This document shows positions 7,340 to 15,595 of a stretch of DNA of 64,000 bases, in pieces; positions within the stretch are counted from its first letter, which is position 1, and every line of letters starts with the position of its first letter. The stretch comes from Lachnoclostridium sp. UBA1175 (GTDB lineage: Bacteria > Bacillota > Clostridia > Lachnospirales > Lachnospiraceae), in assembly GCA_002311665.1 (NCBI GenBank), contig DBYX01000002.1, positions 48,782-112,781 on the forward strand. Direction: 5' to 3'. The notes under the pieces are model-generated. The model did not search any database, had not been told where the DNA came from, and worked only from the letters and a program-made list of their open reading frames with translations. Made by a program: the position numbers and the translations under genes.

Positions 7340-7376
7340 ACCCCATATGTCGACAAACATCAGCCGCAGGTTACAG
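7340..7376 (-). promoter_or_regulatory. Candidate ECF promoter, module 3
   Basis: TGTAAC (7375-7370, minus) is followed after 17 bases by CGAC (7352-7349). This is close to the general ECF promoter pattern (AAC in the -35, CGTC or CGAC-like -10). It is 30-60 bases upstream of the sigma start. Confidence 0.5.
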
Positions 7377-7434
7377 TTTTTTCATCCGACAATCCGGCTC
7401 TCCCGGTAAGGGTGCAAAACTGTTAATCTAAATC

Positions 7435-7480
7435 AGAAAAAAGGATTGCTATCTTTGTTAAGATAGCAATCCTTTTTTGG
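7435..7480. terminator. Bidirectional intrinsic terminator
   Basis: AAAAAAGGATTGCTATCTT pairs with AAGATAGCAATCCTTTTTT. Strong A/T runs lie on both sides. It marks the edge between the host sigma modules and the accessory mef segment. Confidence 0.85.
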
Positions 7481-7640
7481 AAAAGAAATCATATATTGAT
7501 AGAATTTTTGCCTATGGGTGCAAATGCACGGTTGTTGGTGCAAATTGATACCCATGGGTGCAAATCAAAGGTGGCGGTTGAAAAGTATCCTATACTGCGT
7601 AAGGACAGTGCCGTTGATACAATTTTACGATTGCTTTATG
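7481..7640. other. Non-coding segment with GGTGCAAAT repeats
   Basis: Three short copies of (GG)GTGCAAAT occur at about 7515-7525, 7539-7547 and 7554-7564, two of them preceded by a TATGG or CATGG. Short open frames cross the region but have no ribosome site or family resemblance. I see no gene here. Confidence 0.4.
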
Positions 7641-7669
7641 AAAAAACGGCAGGAGTGCATTCCTGCCGC
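7641..7669 (-). terminator. Intrinsic terminator downstream of mef
   Basis: On the minus strand CGGCAGGA and TCCTGCCG form a hairpin followed by T6. It is about 120 bases beyond the mef stop codon. Confidence 0.75.
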
Positions 7670-7787
7670 AATAAATGATTGTGGTGCGATAATCGTCCGC
7701 TGTGTGCCCTCAAAAATCACATTTTCGAAGGTATACCCGCTTTGCCTGTGAAAACGGGATACAGGGGCTTTGCGAGGAGCCGATGTA

Positions 7788-9014
7788 TTATTTATCCTTT
7801 TTTGTACCTCCATACAATTCTTTAATTGAGGGCAATACTGCTCCGACAACAGCAATTCCGGCGATGAAAATCCCCGATATTGCAAACCATGTTTCAACAC
7901 CTGTCATATCCGCAAAGCATCCTGCCGCAATCAAACCCAAAGGCATGGCGAGCGACATGGTGCTGAGCGAAAGGGAGAAAACACGCCCAAGATATTCGGG
8001 TCTGACCATCTCTTGGTATATGGCGGTCTGTACACCGTAGAACGGAGCAGAAAAGCCCATGATCGCACAACAGACCACAAAGGCAATGAAACCTGATGCG
8101 GGTAAAATGCCGGCAATGAGCAATGCAATCCCCATGACCGCAATGGACAAAAGCACCGTTGTTGTTTTTCTTTGAAAGCCTCCCCATACACCAAGCACGA
8201 TTCCGCCGAGCAGCATCCCCGCTGCAAATACCGATTCAGACATTGCAACGTGCCAAGTTGTTCCGCCAAAATGATTCATGCTGATGAGAGGAAACAGGGC
8301 ATTGATGGGCATATAGGCAAACATATATAAGGCTCCCATCCAAAGAAGCGTCAACAGACCTTTCTGCTGAGCCAAAATACGGTATGCCTCCTTAGCTCCT
8401 GCAAGAACTCCCTCGCTTTGGGGAATATTTGCGACATCGATATTCGGGATTTTCACTAGCATAACCGCTATACTGGCGATAAAAGCACCTACAACATCTA
8501 AGGCGATTATCTCTATAAGCGTACATTGTGCATACAGCAGCGCACCCAAAGCAGGGCTGACAATGCTGCTCACGGATTGCAGAGATTGGATGTATCCCGT
8601 GCACTTTGCCAGCTTGTCGGTGGGTACGATGAGTGGTGTGACTGCGTTAATCGAAGGGGTGTGAAATGCGCTGCCTATGCTCCGCAAGAACAGTATGACT
8701 AAAACCACCCAAACTGGAGGATCCAAAAAGGCTGAAATGACAGCCAGCAATGCGCTTACTGCGGCAATGAACAGGTCGGCGCCTATCATTATTCGCTTTC
8801 GGCTGTGGCGGTCTATCCATCCGCCGATGAAAAGCCCAAGTACGCCTTGAGGCAGAAATCCGACAAGTGTAGCCAAAGCCAAGGTCATGGATGAGTTTGT
8901 TTTTTCGGTCAGATAGAATATGAGCGCCATTTGAAGGGCACTGCTCGTGATGAGCGAAATCGCCTGACCTGATTGTATCGTAAAAAATGTGCGTTTCCAG
9001 TTTCGTTTCTCCAT
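7788..9014 (-). CDS. mef: Mef-type macrolide efflux MFS transporter
   Basis: The 408-residue protein has twelve predicted membrane segments. It follows the Mef(A) pattern from memory: an N-terminus of MEKxNWKxxFxTIxxGQAxSLIT type, the MFS loop GGWIDRHSRKRIMIGADL, then LFLRSIGSAFHTPSINAVTP, SLQSVSSIVSPALGALLY, and PEYLGRVFSLSLSTMSLAMP. Such pumps export 14- and 15-membered macrolides by proton antiport. A GAGAA site lies before the ATG. The leader at 9046-9246 matches known Mef regulation. Unlike most mef loci, no msr(D)-type ABC-F gene follows it. Exact allele class cannot be assigned without alignment. Confidence 0.88.
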   Translation of the reverse strand: MEKRNWKRTFFTIQSGQAISLITSSALQMALIFYLTEKTNSSMTLALATLVGFLPQGVLGLFIGGWIDRHSRKRIMIGADLFIAAVSALLAVISAFLDPPVWVVLVILFLRSIGSAFHTPSINAVTPLIVPTDKLAKCTGYIQSLQSVSSIVSPALGALLYAQCTLIEIIALDVVGAFIASIAVMLVKIPNIDVANIPQSEGVLAGAKEAYRILAQQKGLLTLLWMGALYMFAYMPINALFPLISMNHFGGTTWHVAMSESVFAAGMLLGGIVLGVWGGFQRKTTTVLLSIAVMGIALLIAGILPASGFIAFVVCCAIMGFSAPFYGVQTAIYQEMVRPEYLGRVFSLSLSTMSLAMPLGLIAAGCFADMTGVETWFAISGIFIAGIAVVGAVLPSIKELYGGTKKDK

Positions 9015-9049
9015 ATTGTTTTCTCCTTATTCACGATATTTTGGACATA

Positions 9050-9091
9050 GAAAAAGCAGACCGTCCTTGTTTTAAAACCGCTCGTCTGCTA
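9050..9091 (-). terminator. Attenuator hairpin in the mef leader
   Basis: AGCAGAC at the 5' side pairs with GTCTGCT, followed by T5, between the leader peptide and the mef start. It would stop transcription unless a stalled ribosome on the leader favours an alternative fold. Confidence 0.7.
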
Positions 9092-9219
9092 TGCCTACGG
9101 GAAATATGCCATGTATATGGCGAAATCAAGAGAAAAGAAAACGCCAACACATAGCATTTACACGCAAGTACAACAAAACAGCCCAATTATTACTGGGTAT
9201 CATTTGCTTTGCTGTGAAC

Positions 9220-9246
9220 TTACCGTAAACGCATGCTGGCTGTCAT
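9220..9246 (-). CDS. mef leader peptide MTASMRLR
   Basis: An eight-codon frame on the minus strand reads MTASMRLR and stops at 9220. It is preceded by AAGGAGAG about nine bases upstream. The same peptide is, to my knowledge, the macrolide-sensing leader of mef genes, where ribosomes stall at the Arg-Leu-Arg end in the presence of erythromycin. It is too short for automatic gene calling. Its match supports the mef identification and predicts induction by macrolides. Confidence 0.85.
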   Translation of the reverse strand: MTASMRLR

Positions 9247-9297
9247 AGTTAGCATCTCTCCTTTTTTTTATGATAACATCACAGATAAGAGAGGTCA

Positions 9298-9595
9298 ATG
9301 ACTATCTTTCAAAAAAGAGAAAACGAGCAGTTTACACCGCCCGCTTCGCTCTCCTCGGCTCCTGCCGTGGTTAATTCTTTTGTGACTATAGTGTGTATGG
9401 ACAGTGCGACGCCCTATATATTTATACACTCAAAAAACATGGGTATCATGTACCATGGAGGATATAAAGTATGCCACCCCCATCCGGGGATTCTACTATG
9501 GGGAGTCAAACGGGGAGAATACGAAATGTTCTATGGTTCGTTAACTGCAGAGTTTAATGAGGACACAGACTTGCTGATTGAGGGTGATTAAACCC
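9298..9595 (+). other. Unassigned segment between mef leader and repeat block
   Basis: A 97-codon plus frame spans 9298-9591. A second frame at 9455-9544 encodes 29 residues (starting MEDIKYATPIRGFYYGE) and has GGAG only inside its own start. Neither is recognised. The part from 9380 has an A/T-rich promoter-like look. It may be the decayed end of a mobile element carrying mef. Confidence 0.25.
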
Positions 9596-9597
9596 AC

Positions 9598-9800
9598 GAA
9601 GCAAACCCATACCCCATAAAGCAAACCTTTACTTTTTAAGTCACCACGCAACGACCGCCGAAAACAAGAAAAACCCGTCCCCGAAATGACTTCAGGACGG
9701 GTTGCTTTATAGGGCAAAGACTTATAATCCATTGAAATTAACGCATTTTGGCAAAGAAAAAAGATAGTAGACTTTCTATCAAAAGCTACTACCTTTTTGC
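9598..9800. repeat. Left copy of the imperfect flanking repeat
   Basis: The block contains AAGCAAAC twice with 20-base spacing. It also contains a terminator-like hairpin (AACCCGTCC ... GGACGGGTT, 9672-9702) and a second hairpin (GATAGTAGACTTTCTATC ... GCTACTACC, about 9762-9795). The same items in the same order recur at 56108-56345. Both hairpins terminate minus-strand transcription, here that of the gene at 9942. Confidence 0.7.
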
Positions 9801-9941
9801 TGACAGCAAGCCTTACTTTCAATGACTATCACCTCCGTTGGTAAATCGGTTCTCTCGTATATAATAAGGTCGATAACCTAAAAACTCAATATTAGACGAA
9901 CACCTTACACATACAGCATCATAACTTGCCAAAAATCCATA

Positions 9942-10760
9942 TTACTCTGGTTTGTCTGTTTGCAGCCTCACAACCCAGTCTTTGAAAGAATCTTCACTTC
10001 CGTCATATTTTGATTTTTGTATAGCCATAGAGATTTGTGATGTATCACTGCTCAAATCGTCCAGCCGTGATACAACAGGTCTTTCAATATACTGAACCTT
10101 AGTTAAATCTGTACCCGGCAATAAAGTAAATGACTTTGGTTCGACTGAATCAAACATTTCCTGATAATCATCCTTCATACGGGCGAGAATGGATTGAAAC
10201 TGTTTTATCCGCCTTTCAGTGTGTATGACGAGCGACCCAAGGAAAACTAATTCGTAAGAAACGACTTTTCGGATTAACACCGGATTGATCTGTGGTGCAC
10301 ATTGGACTATTTCTCTTAATTCCTCAGGAATATTCTTTTCAACCACTTCTTTAGCCGCTACCATCAGCGATTGCGGATTATGAAAAGTCCAATTCCGGAC
10401 ATCGAGCAATTCATTTAGCAATTGCTTTAATTCTTCATCCAAGTCTGTCGACAAGAGTTTTTTCTTCACAAGAACAGCCCGTAAATCAATATACGAAAAT
10501 GAACTGCTTTGATGATCTGCAATGAGTTTGAGCATTTCATGCTGCCTATATAGCAGCTTGTCGTTTATATTGTCATACTCCTTTGCGGATACAAAAGGTT
10601 TATCCGCGCTGTTTATAAGAGCCACTGCCTCATCAGAATACTCTTGATATTTTTCGAGATTTATTGTGACTCCCGAAATAAGTGAAGCGAGGGCAACACA
10701 GGCATCGTATATGTTGTCAATTGTAAACTGCTTAAAATGTTGTTTAGATCCTTTTGACAT
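9942..10760 (-). CDS. Hypothetical protein paired with an HTH regulator
   Basis: The 272-residue protein is soluble, mostly helical and charged. It has no signal peptide or membrane helix. I do not recognise the family. A segment LLNELLDVRNWTFHNPQSL resembles the RNxxxH-like motif of HEPN domains (R-N-W-T-F-H), so a HEPN-type RNase or HEPN-like fold is possible. The ATG at 10760 is preferred because GAGGTG precedes it; the frame is open to a GTG at 10814. It follows the small HTH gene directly. Confidence 0.55.
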   Translation of the reverse strand: MSKGSKQHFKQFTIDNIYDACVALASLISGVTINLEKYQEYSDEAVALINSADKPFVSAKEYDNINDKLLYRQHEMLKLIADHQSSSFSYIDLRAVLVKKKLLSTDLDEELKQLLNELLDVRNWTFHNPQSLMVAAKEVVEKNIPEELREIVQCAPQINPVLIRKVVSYELVFLGSLVIHTERRIKQFQSILARMKDDYQEMFDSVEPKSFTLLPGTDLTKVQYIERPVVSRLDDLSSDTSQISMAIQKSKYDGSEDSFKDWVVRLQTDKPE

Positions 10761-10813
10761 TTCGCACCTCATCTTAACTGTTCCATTCAGATTTTTGTTA
10801 AAGCGGCTAACCA

Positions 10814-11032
10814 CTAATCAGCTCGCAGCTTTTCGCCGTCCGGAAGGGTAAATGTTTGTTCAAATTTCACTCCCAGAGCATTTGCTATCAGCTGCATTTC
10901 ATCAGAGGTAAGTGTGCCTCTCTGCAACTTTTTGTTTAGATTCTGCCTTGATTGACCGATTCGTCTGGCAAGTTCGGAAATGCTGACGTTCTGTCCGGCA
11001 CATATTTGTTTAATCAATTCTGATGTTGTCAT
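10814..11032 (-). CDS. Small HTH (XRE-type) regulator
   Basis: The 72-residue protein has an XRE/Cro helix-turn-helix (VSISELARRIGQSRQNLNKK, then LQRGTLTSDEMQLIANALG) followed by a short beta tail. GGAGGG sits eight bases before the ATG. It is located next to the unknown protein at 9942. A small DNA-binding protein plus a possible HEPN protein is an arrangement seen in toxin-antitoxin pairs; that reading is speculative. Confidence 0.75.
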   Translation of the reverse strand: MTTSELIKQICAGQNVSISELARRIGQSRQNLNKKLQRGTLTSDEMQLIANALGVKFEQTFTLPDGEKLRAD

Positions 11033-11145
11033 GTGGCACTCCCTCCAAATCGCTATTTATATTGTAAACCATTTGGTTGCGTTTTTCAAGAAGAATCCGT
11101 ATACACCAGTCAATTGGCATATACGGATTTAATGTTATGTGTCTT

Positions 11146-12741
11146 TTATCCTTCAATTTCCATCCCGTTTCTGAACCGGAAGAGCAGCGTTCCGTTGTGC
11201 CTAACCACTACGCAGTCAATGACCGAGAGCCAAAGTTTACTGTCGAACTCCACGACCGGCTCATCGGTTTCATGTAGTTCAAACATGAATGCGCTGATGG
11301 AATCCGCCTGTGCCTTCCGCTGTTCGCTCTGCTCACGGAGTTTCTCGACCTTGTCCCGAATGGCGGTGTAGCGGTCTTCATAGCCTTTGTATTTCCGGCT
11401 GAACTCTGCCTGATTCATAGCATTTGAAGCGTTCTCTTCGATAATTTTTCGCGTAAGACCCGTGACTACTTCAGCTTCCTGCAGAAGGTCGGCAATCTTG
11501 CCGTCAATCTCCGTGGTGTCGGTCAGCACATCCATCATCCGCCTGCAGTCATCGATAATGTTTTCTCTGTCCGGAATAAGGCTGTTATAGGCTGCGATAA
11601 ACCTTGCCCGGATATCGTCCTCGTTCAAGTGCGGTGTGGTGCAGCGGTGTTCCTTGTCTTTGAACTTTTCGTTGCACTGCCATACCGTCCGCTTGTACTT
11701 ATTCGTGGAGTTCCAGGTCTTTGCACCGAAGAACCCGCCGCAGTCTTCGCAGATAAGCCTTGCTCCGAATACGCTGTTTCCGCTGTACCGCCTGCCGAGG
11801 GCTTTTCTCCGTGTCATCTCAAGCTGCACCAGTTCCCAATCTTCCGGCGGGATAATGGCATCGTGGGAATGCTCGATGTAGTACTGTGGAACTTCGCCGT
11901 TGTTTTCCTTCATCTTGTGCTGAAGGAAATCTACCGTGAATTTCTTTTGAAGGAGCGCAGAGCCTTTGTATTTCTCGTTTGTAAGGATGCTTTCCACAAC
12001 CGCTGAACCCCATTTGCTTTTCCCTCCCGGAGTTGGTACGCCTTCCTCGGTGAGGGTTTTGGCAATGGTGAACGGTGTCTTGCCGTCAATGAACATCGTG
12101 TAGATTCGGCGAACGATTGCAGCCTGTTCCTCCACTATCACAAGCGGATGGTCTTTGTCGGGGCCTTTCTCATAGCCGAGGAAGGAACTGTAGCCGAGGC
12201 TGACCTTTCCGTCCGAGAAGCGTTTCCTATGACCCCATGTGACGTTCTCCGAAATTGAACGACTTTCTTCCTGGGCAAGGGAGGACATGATGGTGATCAG
12301 CACTTCGCCCTTGCTGTCGAAAGTGTAGATGTTCTCTTTCTCGAAATACACCTCAACATTGTGTTCCTTGAGGGTTCGGACATTGGTGAGGGTATCGACC
12401 GTGTTTCTCGCAAATCTGGAAATCGACTTTGTAACAATGAGGTCTATCTTTCCGGCGAGGGCATCCTGTATCATTTTATTGAAACCCGTACGGTGCTTGG
12501 TGTTCGTACCGCTGATGCCTTCGTCCGTGTAAACATCCACGAAAGTCCAGTCAGGCTTGCTCTTGATGAACTGTGTGTAGTAATCGACCTGTGCTTCATA
12601 GCTTGTAAATTGTTCATCGCTGTCTGTTGATACACGGGCATATCCCGCAACTCTTCGTTTTGCTATACCTTTATCCGGCATTCTCGTTGCCGGGTTAATT
12701 GTCTGCGGTATGATTTTTACCGAGCGGGCTGTTGCAGCCAT
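11146..12741 (-). CDS. Large serine recombinase (second of pair)
   Basis: The 531-residue protein has the N-terminal resolvase domain with the catalytic serine in YARVSTDSDEQ (Ser38) and the helix-E region (SISRFARNTVDTL). A recombinase domain follows, then a zinc-ribbon (CEDCGGFFGAKTW ... C) and a coiled-coil C-terminal part (residues about 410-480). Such enzymes integrate and excise phages and transposons without host factors. The start ATG overlaps the stop of the upstream recombinase (TAATG), so the two are co-translated. Confidence 0.92.
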   Translation of the reverse strand: MAATARSVKIIPQTINPATRMPDKGIAKRRVAGYARVSTDSDEQFTSYEAQVDYYTQFIKSKPDWTFVDVYTDEGISGTNTKHRTGFNKMIQDALAGKIDLIVTKSISRFARNTVDTLTNVRTLKEHNVEVYFEKENIYTFDSKGEVLITIMSSLAQEESRSISENVTWGHRKRFSDGKVSLGYSSFLGYEKGPDKDHPLVIVEEQAAIVRRIYTMFIDGKTPFTIAKTLTEEGVPTPGGKSKWGSAVVESILTNEKYKGSALLQKKFTVDFLQHKMKENNGEVPQYYIEHSHDAIIPPEDWELVQLEMTRRKALGRRYSGNSVFGARLICEDCGGFFGAKTWNSTNKYKRTVWQCNEKFKDKEHRCTTPHLNEDDIRARFIAAYNSLIPDRENIIDDCRRMMDVLTDTTEIDGKIADLLQEAEVVTGLTRKIIEENASNAMNQAEFSRKYKGYEDRYTAIRDKVEKLREQSEQRKAQADSISAFMFELHETDEPVVEFDSKLWLSVIDCVVVRHNGTLLFRFRNGMEIEG

Positions 12742-14042
12742 TATTTATCTCTCCTTTGCTTTATAGCTCTTTGCCTTGCGGCTTCACGCATCTCCGGTGT
12801 CCAGGACTCGGAACGTGAGCGGTCTTTCCATTGCCGTTCTACACTGCTGCCATCCTTAAAATAGAATATTAAGCTGTTAGCTCCCGGAACCTTGATGTGG
12901 TCGATGTTTTCATAGAAGATCTTTTCATCAAAATTATCCAAACCGAGAACTTCCGCAGTAACGGTTATAAGAGTTGTTTCCGGTATTGATTTCGACTTAC
13001 AAAATGCTCTGCCTTGTTCCTGAAAAGAACGGCAATTCCAGGATATTCTACCGTTGGCAGTAACACGTTTGAAGTTCTCTCCGCAGAGTCCGCATTTGAT
13101 TGTGCTTGTAAACGGATACCGTTTCGGTGAATTTTTACCACAGTATTTCTCTCTGACGGCTTTTACAACTGACTGTGCTTTTTCAAAAGTCTCCTTGTCC
13201 ACGATTGCTTCATGGGTGCCTTCCGCATAGTACATCGGAATCTCGCCGTTGTTCTTTACTATCTTCTTTTCCATATGGTTATTAACATAGCTTTTTTGAA
13301 GAACGGCATCACCAATGTATTTTTCATTGCTTAAAATTTCGGTAATGCGACGGGCTGTCCACTTTTTTCCGAAGTATGTACTAATCCCTCTTGTATTCAA
13401 ATCTCTGCAGATGCTGCCAAAGGTCTCTCCGGCAATGGCTCTGTCAAAAATGTTTCTAACAACTTCAGCCTGCTCCGGATTGATTTCTATCTTATCCTTT
13501 GTGATGTTGTATCCGTACTGGATGTGCCATTGTACAAGTTCGCCTTTTTCGTATGACTTACGTATTCTCCATTTCTGATTCTCACTTGCCGAACGGCTTT
13601 CTTCCTGGGCATAAGATGCGAGGATTGTCAGCATCAATTCACCGTCACCACTCATTGTGTGGATGTTCTGCTCCTCAAAGAAAATATCAATTCCAAGTTT
13701 CTTAAACTCTCTGACGGTATTTAATAGAGTGAGCGTATTCCTTGCAAATCGGGAAATGGACTTCGTGATGACCATGTCGATTTTTCCTGCCCGGCAGTCA
13801 GATATTAGTCTTTGGAAATTTTCTCTGTTGTCCTTTGTTCCGGTCATAGCTTCATCGGCATACACGCCGCAGTAATTCCAACCCGGATGGTTTTGAATCA
13901 TCTCGGAGTAGTAACTGACCTGGGCAGATAAGGAATGGAGCATAGCATCCTTCCCGGATGATACTCTTCCGTATGCAACTACGTTCAGAAGTTTCGGCTT
14001 TGCGGGAAAAGAAGCATCCAGTTTCCGTACCTTTCTATCCAT
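12741..14042 (-). CDS. Large serine recombinase (first of pair)
   Basis: The 433-residue protein has the resolvase motif YGRVSSGKDAMLHSLSAQ (catalytic Ser28), SISRFARNTLTLL, the recombinase domain and a zinc ribbon (KCGLCGENFKR ... CRSF). The ATG at 14042 has AGGAGG ten bases upstream. It is shorter than its neighbour and lacks the long coiled coil. Paired large serine recombinases are typical of clostridial mobile elements. Which one integrates, or whether both are needed, is not visible. Confidence 0.9.
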   Translation of the reverse strand: MDRKVRKLDASFPAKPKLLNVVAYGRVSSGKDAMLHSLSAQVSYYSEMIQNHPGWNYCGVYADEAMTGTKDNRENFQRLISDCRAGKIDMVITKSISRFARNTLTLLNTVREFKKLGIDIFFEEQNIHTMSGDGELMLTILASYAQEESRSASENQKWRIRKSYEKGELVQWHIQYGYNITKDKIEINPEQAEVVRNIFDRAIAGETFGSICRDLNTRGISTYFGKKWTARRITEILSNEKYIGDAVLQKSYVNNHMEKKIVKNNGEIPMYYAEGTHEAIVDKETFEKAQSVVKAVREKYCGKNSPKRYPFTSTIKCGLCGENFKRVTANGRISWNCRSFQEQGRAFCKSKSIPETTLITVTAEVLGLDNFDEKIFYENIDHIKVPGANSLIFYFKDGSSVERQWKDRSRSESWTPEMREAARQRAIKQRRDK

Positions 14043-14066
14043 ATATGATTCCTCCTTTCTTATGGT

Positions 14067-14097
14067 ATATATCACTCTAAACACCGATAATAGCAAG
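14067..14097 (-). promoter_or_regulatory. Recombinase operon promoter (shared element A)
   Basis: On the minus strand CTTGCTATTA, five variable bases, then GTTTAGAGTGATATAT. TTGCTA and GATATA fit -35 and -10 boxes 17 bases apart. The same 31-base element with identical spacing lies at 33009-33039 before the late operon. Confidence 0.7.
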
Positions 14098-14099
14098 GA

Positions 14100-14261
14100 T
14101 TATAAGTAGAATATGCTGGATAAAGTTATGCCGTATTTTTCGGCAATTACGGTACGGATTTTCTCATAATCCTTATTGGAAATAATGCCTCTTTTTCGCA
14201 TTGTGTCCGCAATACTCATAGCAAGTCTGTAGGCGGTGATTCTCTCGTTATAGTCATCCAT
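14100..14261 (-). CDS. Small SHOCT-like protein
   Basis: The 53-residue product (MDDYNERITAYRLAMSIADT...) ends in a SHOCT-like helical segment (ISNKDYEKIRTVIAEKYG). AGGAGG lies eight bases before the ATG at 14261. The gene overlaps the zinc-finger gene upstream by eight bases and precedes the recombinases. The function is unknown; SHOCT segments are thought to aid oligomerisation. Confidence 0.65.
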   Translation of the reverse strand: MDDYNERITAYRLAMSIADTMRKRGIISNKDYEKIRTVIAEKYGITLSSIFYL

Positions 14262-14625
14262 TATTCTTCCTCCTGGCTTCGGCATAACACCCGACAGAGC
14301 AATAGACACGTTTACCGTAATCTTTGAATTTCTTACCGCAGACCGGACAGACATATTCATTTAAGGTTTGCTTCGTCATCATATGCGGATGAGCATACCA
14401 CCACTTGTTCTTGCAAACCGATGAACAGAAAGTCTTTTGCCTTTTATGATCTGTATGGTTAAGCGGCTTTCCGCAGTACAGACAGACATCCTCAAGTTCC
14501 ACAGGATGGCGGGTGATGTAAGATTTGACAGCATTGACCGCTTGACCGGTGATAACAGCAATTTTGGTATAGCCGATACCTCGCTTACGCAGTATTTCAA
14601 TTTCATTTATTTCAGCGTTCGTCAT
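14254..14625 (-). CDS. HTH/zinc-finger protein of clostridial mobile elements
   Basis: The 123-residue protein begins with a helix-turn-helix (IEILRKRGIGYTKIAVITG). It then carries three paired-Cys motifs: CLYCGKPL, CSSVCKNKWW and CPVCGKKF...CSVGC. The combination suggests nucleic-acid binding. It is in a short operon with the SHOCT-like gene just upstream of the recombinases, so it may control excision. Confidence 0.75.
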   Translation of the reverse strand: MTNAEINEIEILRKRGIGYTKIAVITGQAVNAVKSYITRHPVELEDVCLYCGKPLNHTDHKRQKTFCSSVCKNKWWYAHPHMMTKQTLNEYVCPVCGKKFKDYGKRVYCSVGCYAEARRKNNG

Positions 14626-14645
14626 TGACCGACACCTCCTTCATA

Positions 14646-14677
14646 GTACGCAGAAAAATATGCTGTTTTTCAGGGTA
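14646..14677 (-). promoter_or_regulatory. Shared intergenic motif (copy 1)
   Basis: Minus-strand TACCCTGAAAAACAGC and TTTTTCTGCGTAC flank a short variable part. 26 of 32 positions match 47704-47735. Both copies lie a little upstream of a small gene, so a promoter or operator is likely. Confidence 0.45.
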
Positions 14678-14724
14678 TCCCCATAGATGTCAGTCAAAGA
14701 AAAATGTCGGTTTAACAACCTCAG

Positions 14725-14770
14725 ATAAAAAAATAATGCCCGCCGAAGAATTAAATCCTCGACGGGCATA
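14725..14770 (-). terminator. Intrinsic terminator after HTH gene
   Basis: ATGCCCGTCGAGGA pairs with TTCTTCGGCGGGCAT on the minus strand, followed by TATTTTTTT. It ends the transcript of the gene at 14816. Confidence 0.8.
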
Positions 14771-14815
14771 AAATCTTTATCAAAAAAGCAAGGCACAGAG
14801 ATGTGCTTTGCTTAA

Positions 14816-15031
14816 TTACGGCTTTTCATATGTAATCAGCTCTCCGACATCAATATCCAAATAACAGCACAGCTTACAGATGAGAGAGGCATCAAGCCTT
14901 TGGAATTCATTTCTGCAATAGCGGTTAAAGTTGGTTCTTGGGATATCAAGATCCTTGCATATCTGATTCTTTGAGATACCGCGTTCGTTTAAAAGTGTCT
15001 CAATATTACACCGCAGTTTCCCGTATTCCAT
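14816..15031 (-). CDS. XRE-family HTH regulator
   Basis: The 71-residue protein is essentially a Cro/C1-type HTH domain (ISKNQICKDLDIPRTNFNRY, with a short C-terminal helix). GAGGTT precedes the ATG at 15031. It is divergent from the SLOG-like gene at 15146 across a 114-base A/T-rich spacer and probably controls it and itself. Confidence 0.8.
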   Translation of the reverse strand: MEYGKLRCNIETLLNERGISKNQICKDLDIPRTNFNRYCRNEFQRLDASLICKLCCYLDIDVGELITYEKP

Positions 15032-15145
15032 GCTCAACCTCCTTCTTTACTTCAATACAGAAATTATATATAATGACTGGGTATTTAATAATTCACTATA
15101 AAGCGAATCATTATATAGTTAGTATGCAGAAGGAGGGATAATAAT

Positions 15146-15595
15146 ATGCATCGATGCTTCTTTATCGGACACCGGGAAGCGGGAAGTGAAATCCTTCCAC
15201 AGCTTGAAAGAATTATAGAACAGCATATCGTTGAATATGAAGTTGAAGAGTTTATAGTAGGCAGCTACGGCCATTTTGACAGGCTCGTGCATCACGCTCT
15301 TGAATCAGCCAAAAATAGGCATCCTCATATAATATTGACATTGCTACTGCCGTACCATCCGGGAGAGAAATCTGTTGTTCTGCCGGACGGATTTGACGGT
15401 TCGTATTATCCGGACGGTATGGAACGGGCACCAAGACGATATGCTATTGTACGAGCAAACAAAGCGGTTTTAAATGAATGTGAATACCTCATTGCCTATG
15501 TGTGGCATCCGGCAAGCAATTCATTAAATATAGTTGAATATGCCGAAAAAAGAGGTATTCACATTTCATATATAAAGAGAAATACTACTCTTTAA
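15146..15595 (+). CDS. SLOG-superfamily (DUF1273-like) protein
   Basis: The 149-residue product starts MHRCFFIGHREAG and contains the glycine pattern FIVGSYGHFDRLVHHALESA and a late CEYLIAYVWHPASNS. This resembles the Rossmann-like nucleotide-binding SLOG proteins. AAGGAGGG precedes the ATG. It is the only plus-strand gene at this end of the element, overlaps the endolysin gene tail to tail by 11 bases, and was probably acquired as cargo. SLOG proteins are linked to nucleotide-derived ligands; the role here is unknown. Confidence 0.65.
   Translation: MHRCFFIGHREAGSEILPQLERIIEQHIVEYEVEEFIVGSYGHFDRLVHHALESAKNRHPHIILTLLLPYHPGEKSVVLPDGFDGSYYPDGMERAPRRYAIVRANKAVLNECEYLIAYVWHPASNSLNIVEYAEKRGIHISYIKRNTTL

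Noticed and set aside
7496..7678. Two short plus frames over the GGTGCAAAT repeats
   Set aside because: No ribosome site and low-quality sequence; the repeats and a terminator explain the segment better.
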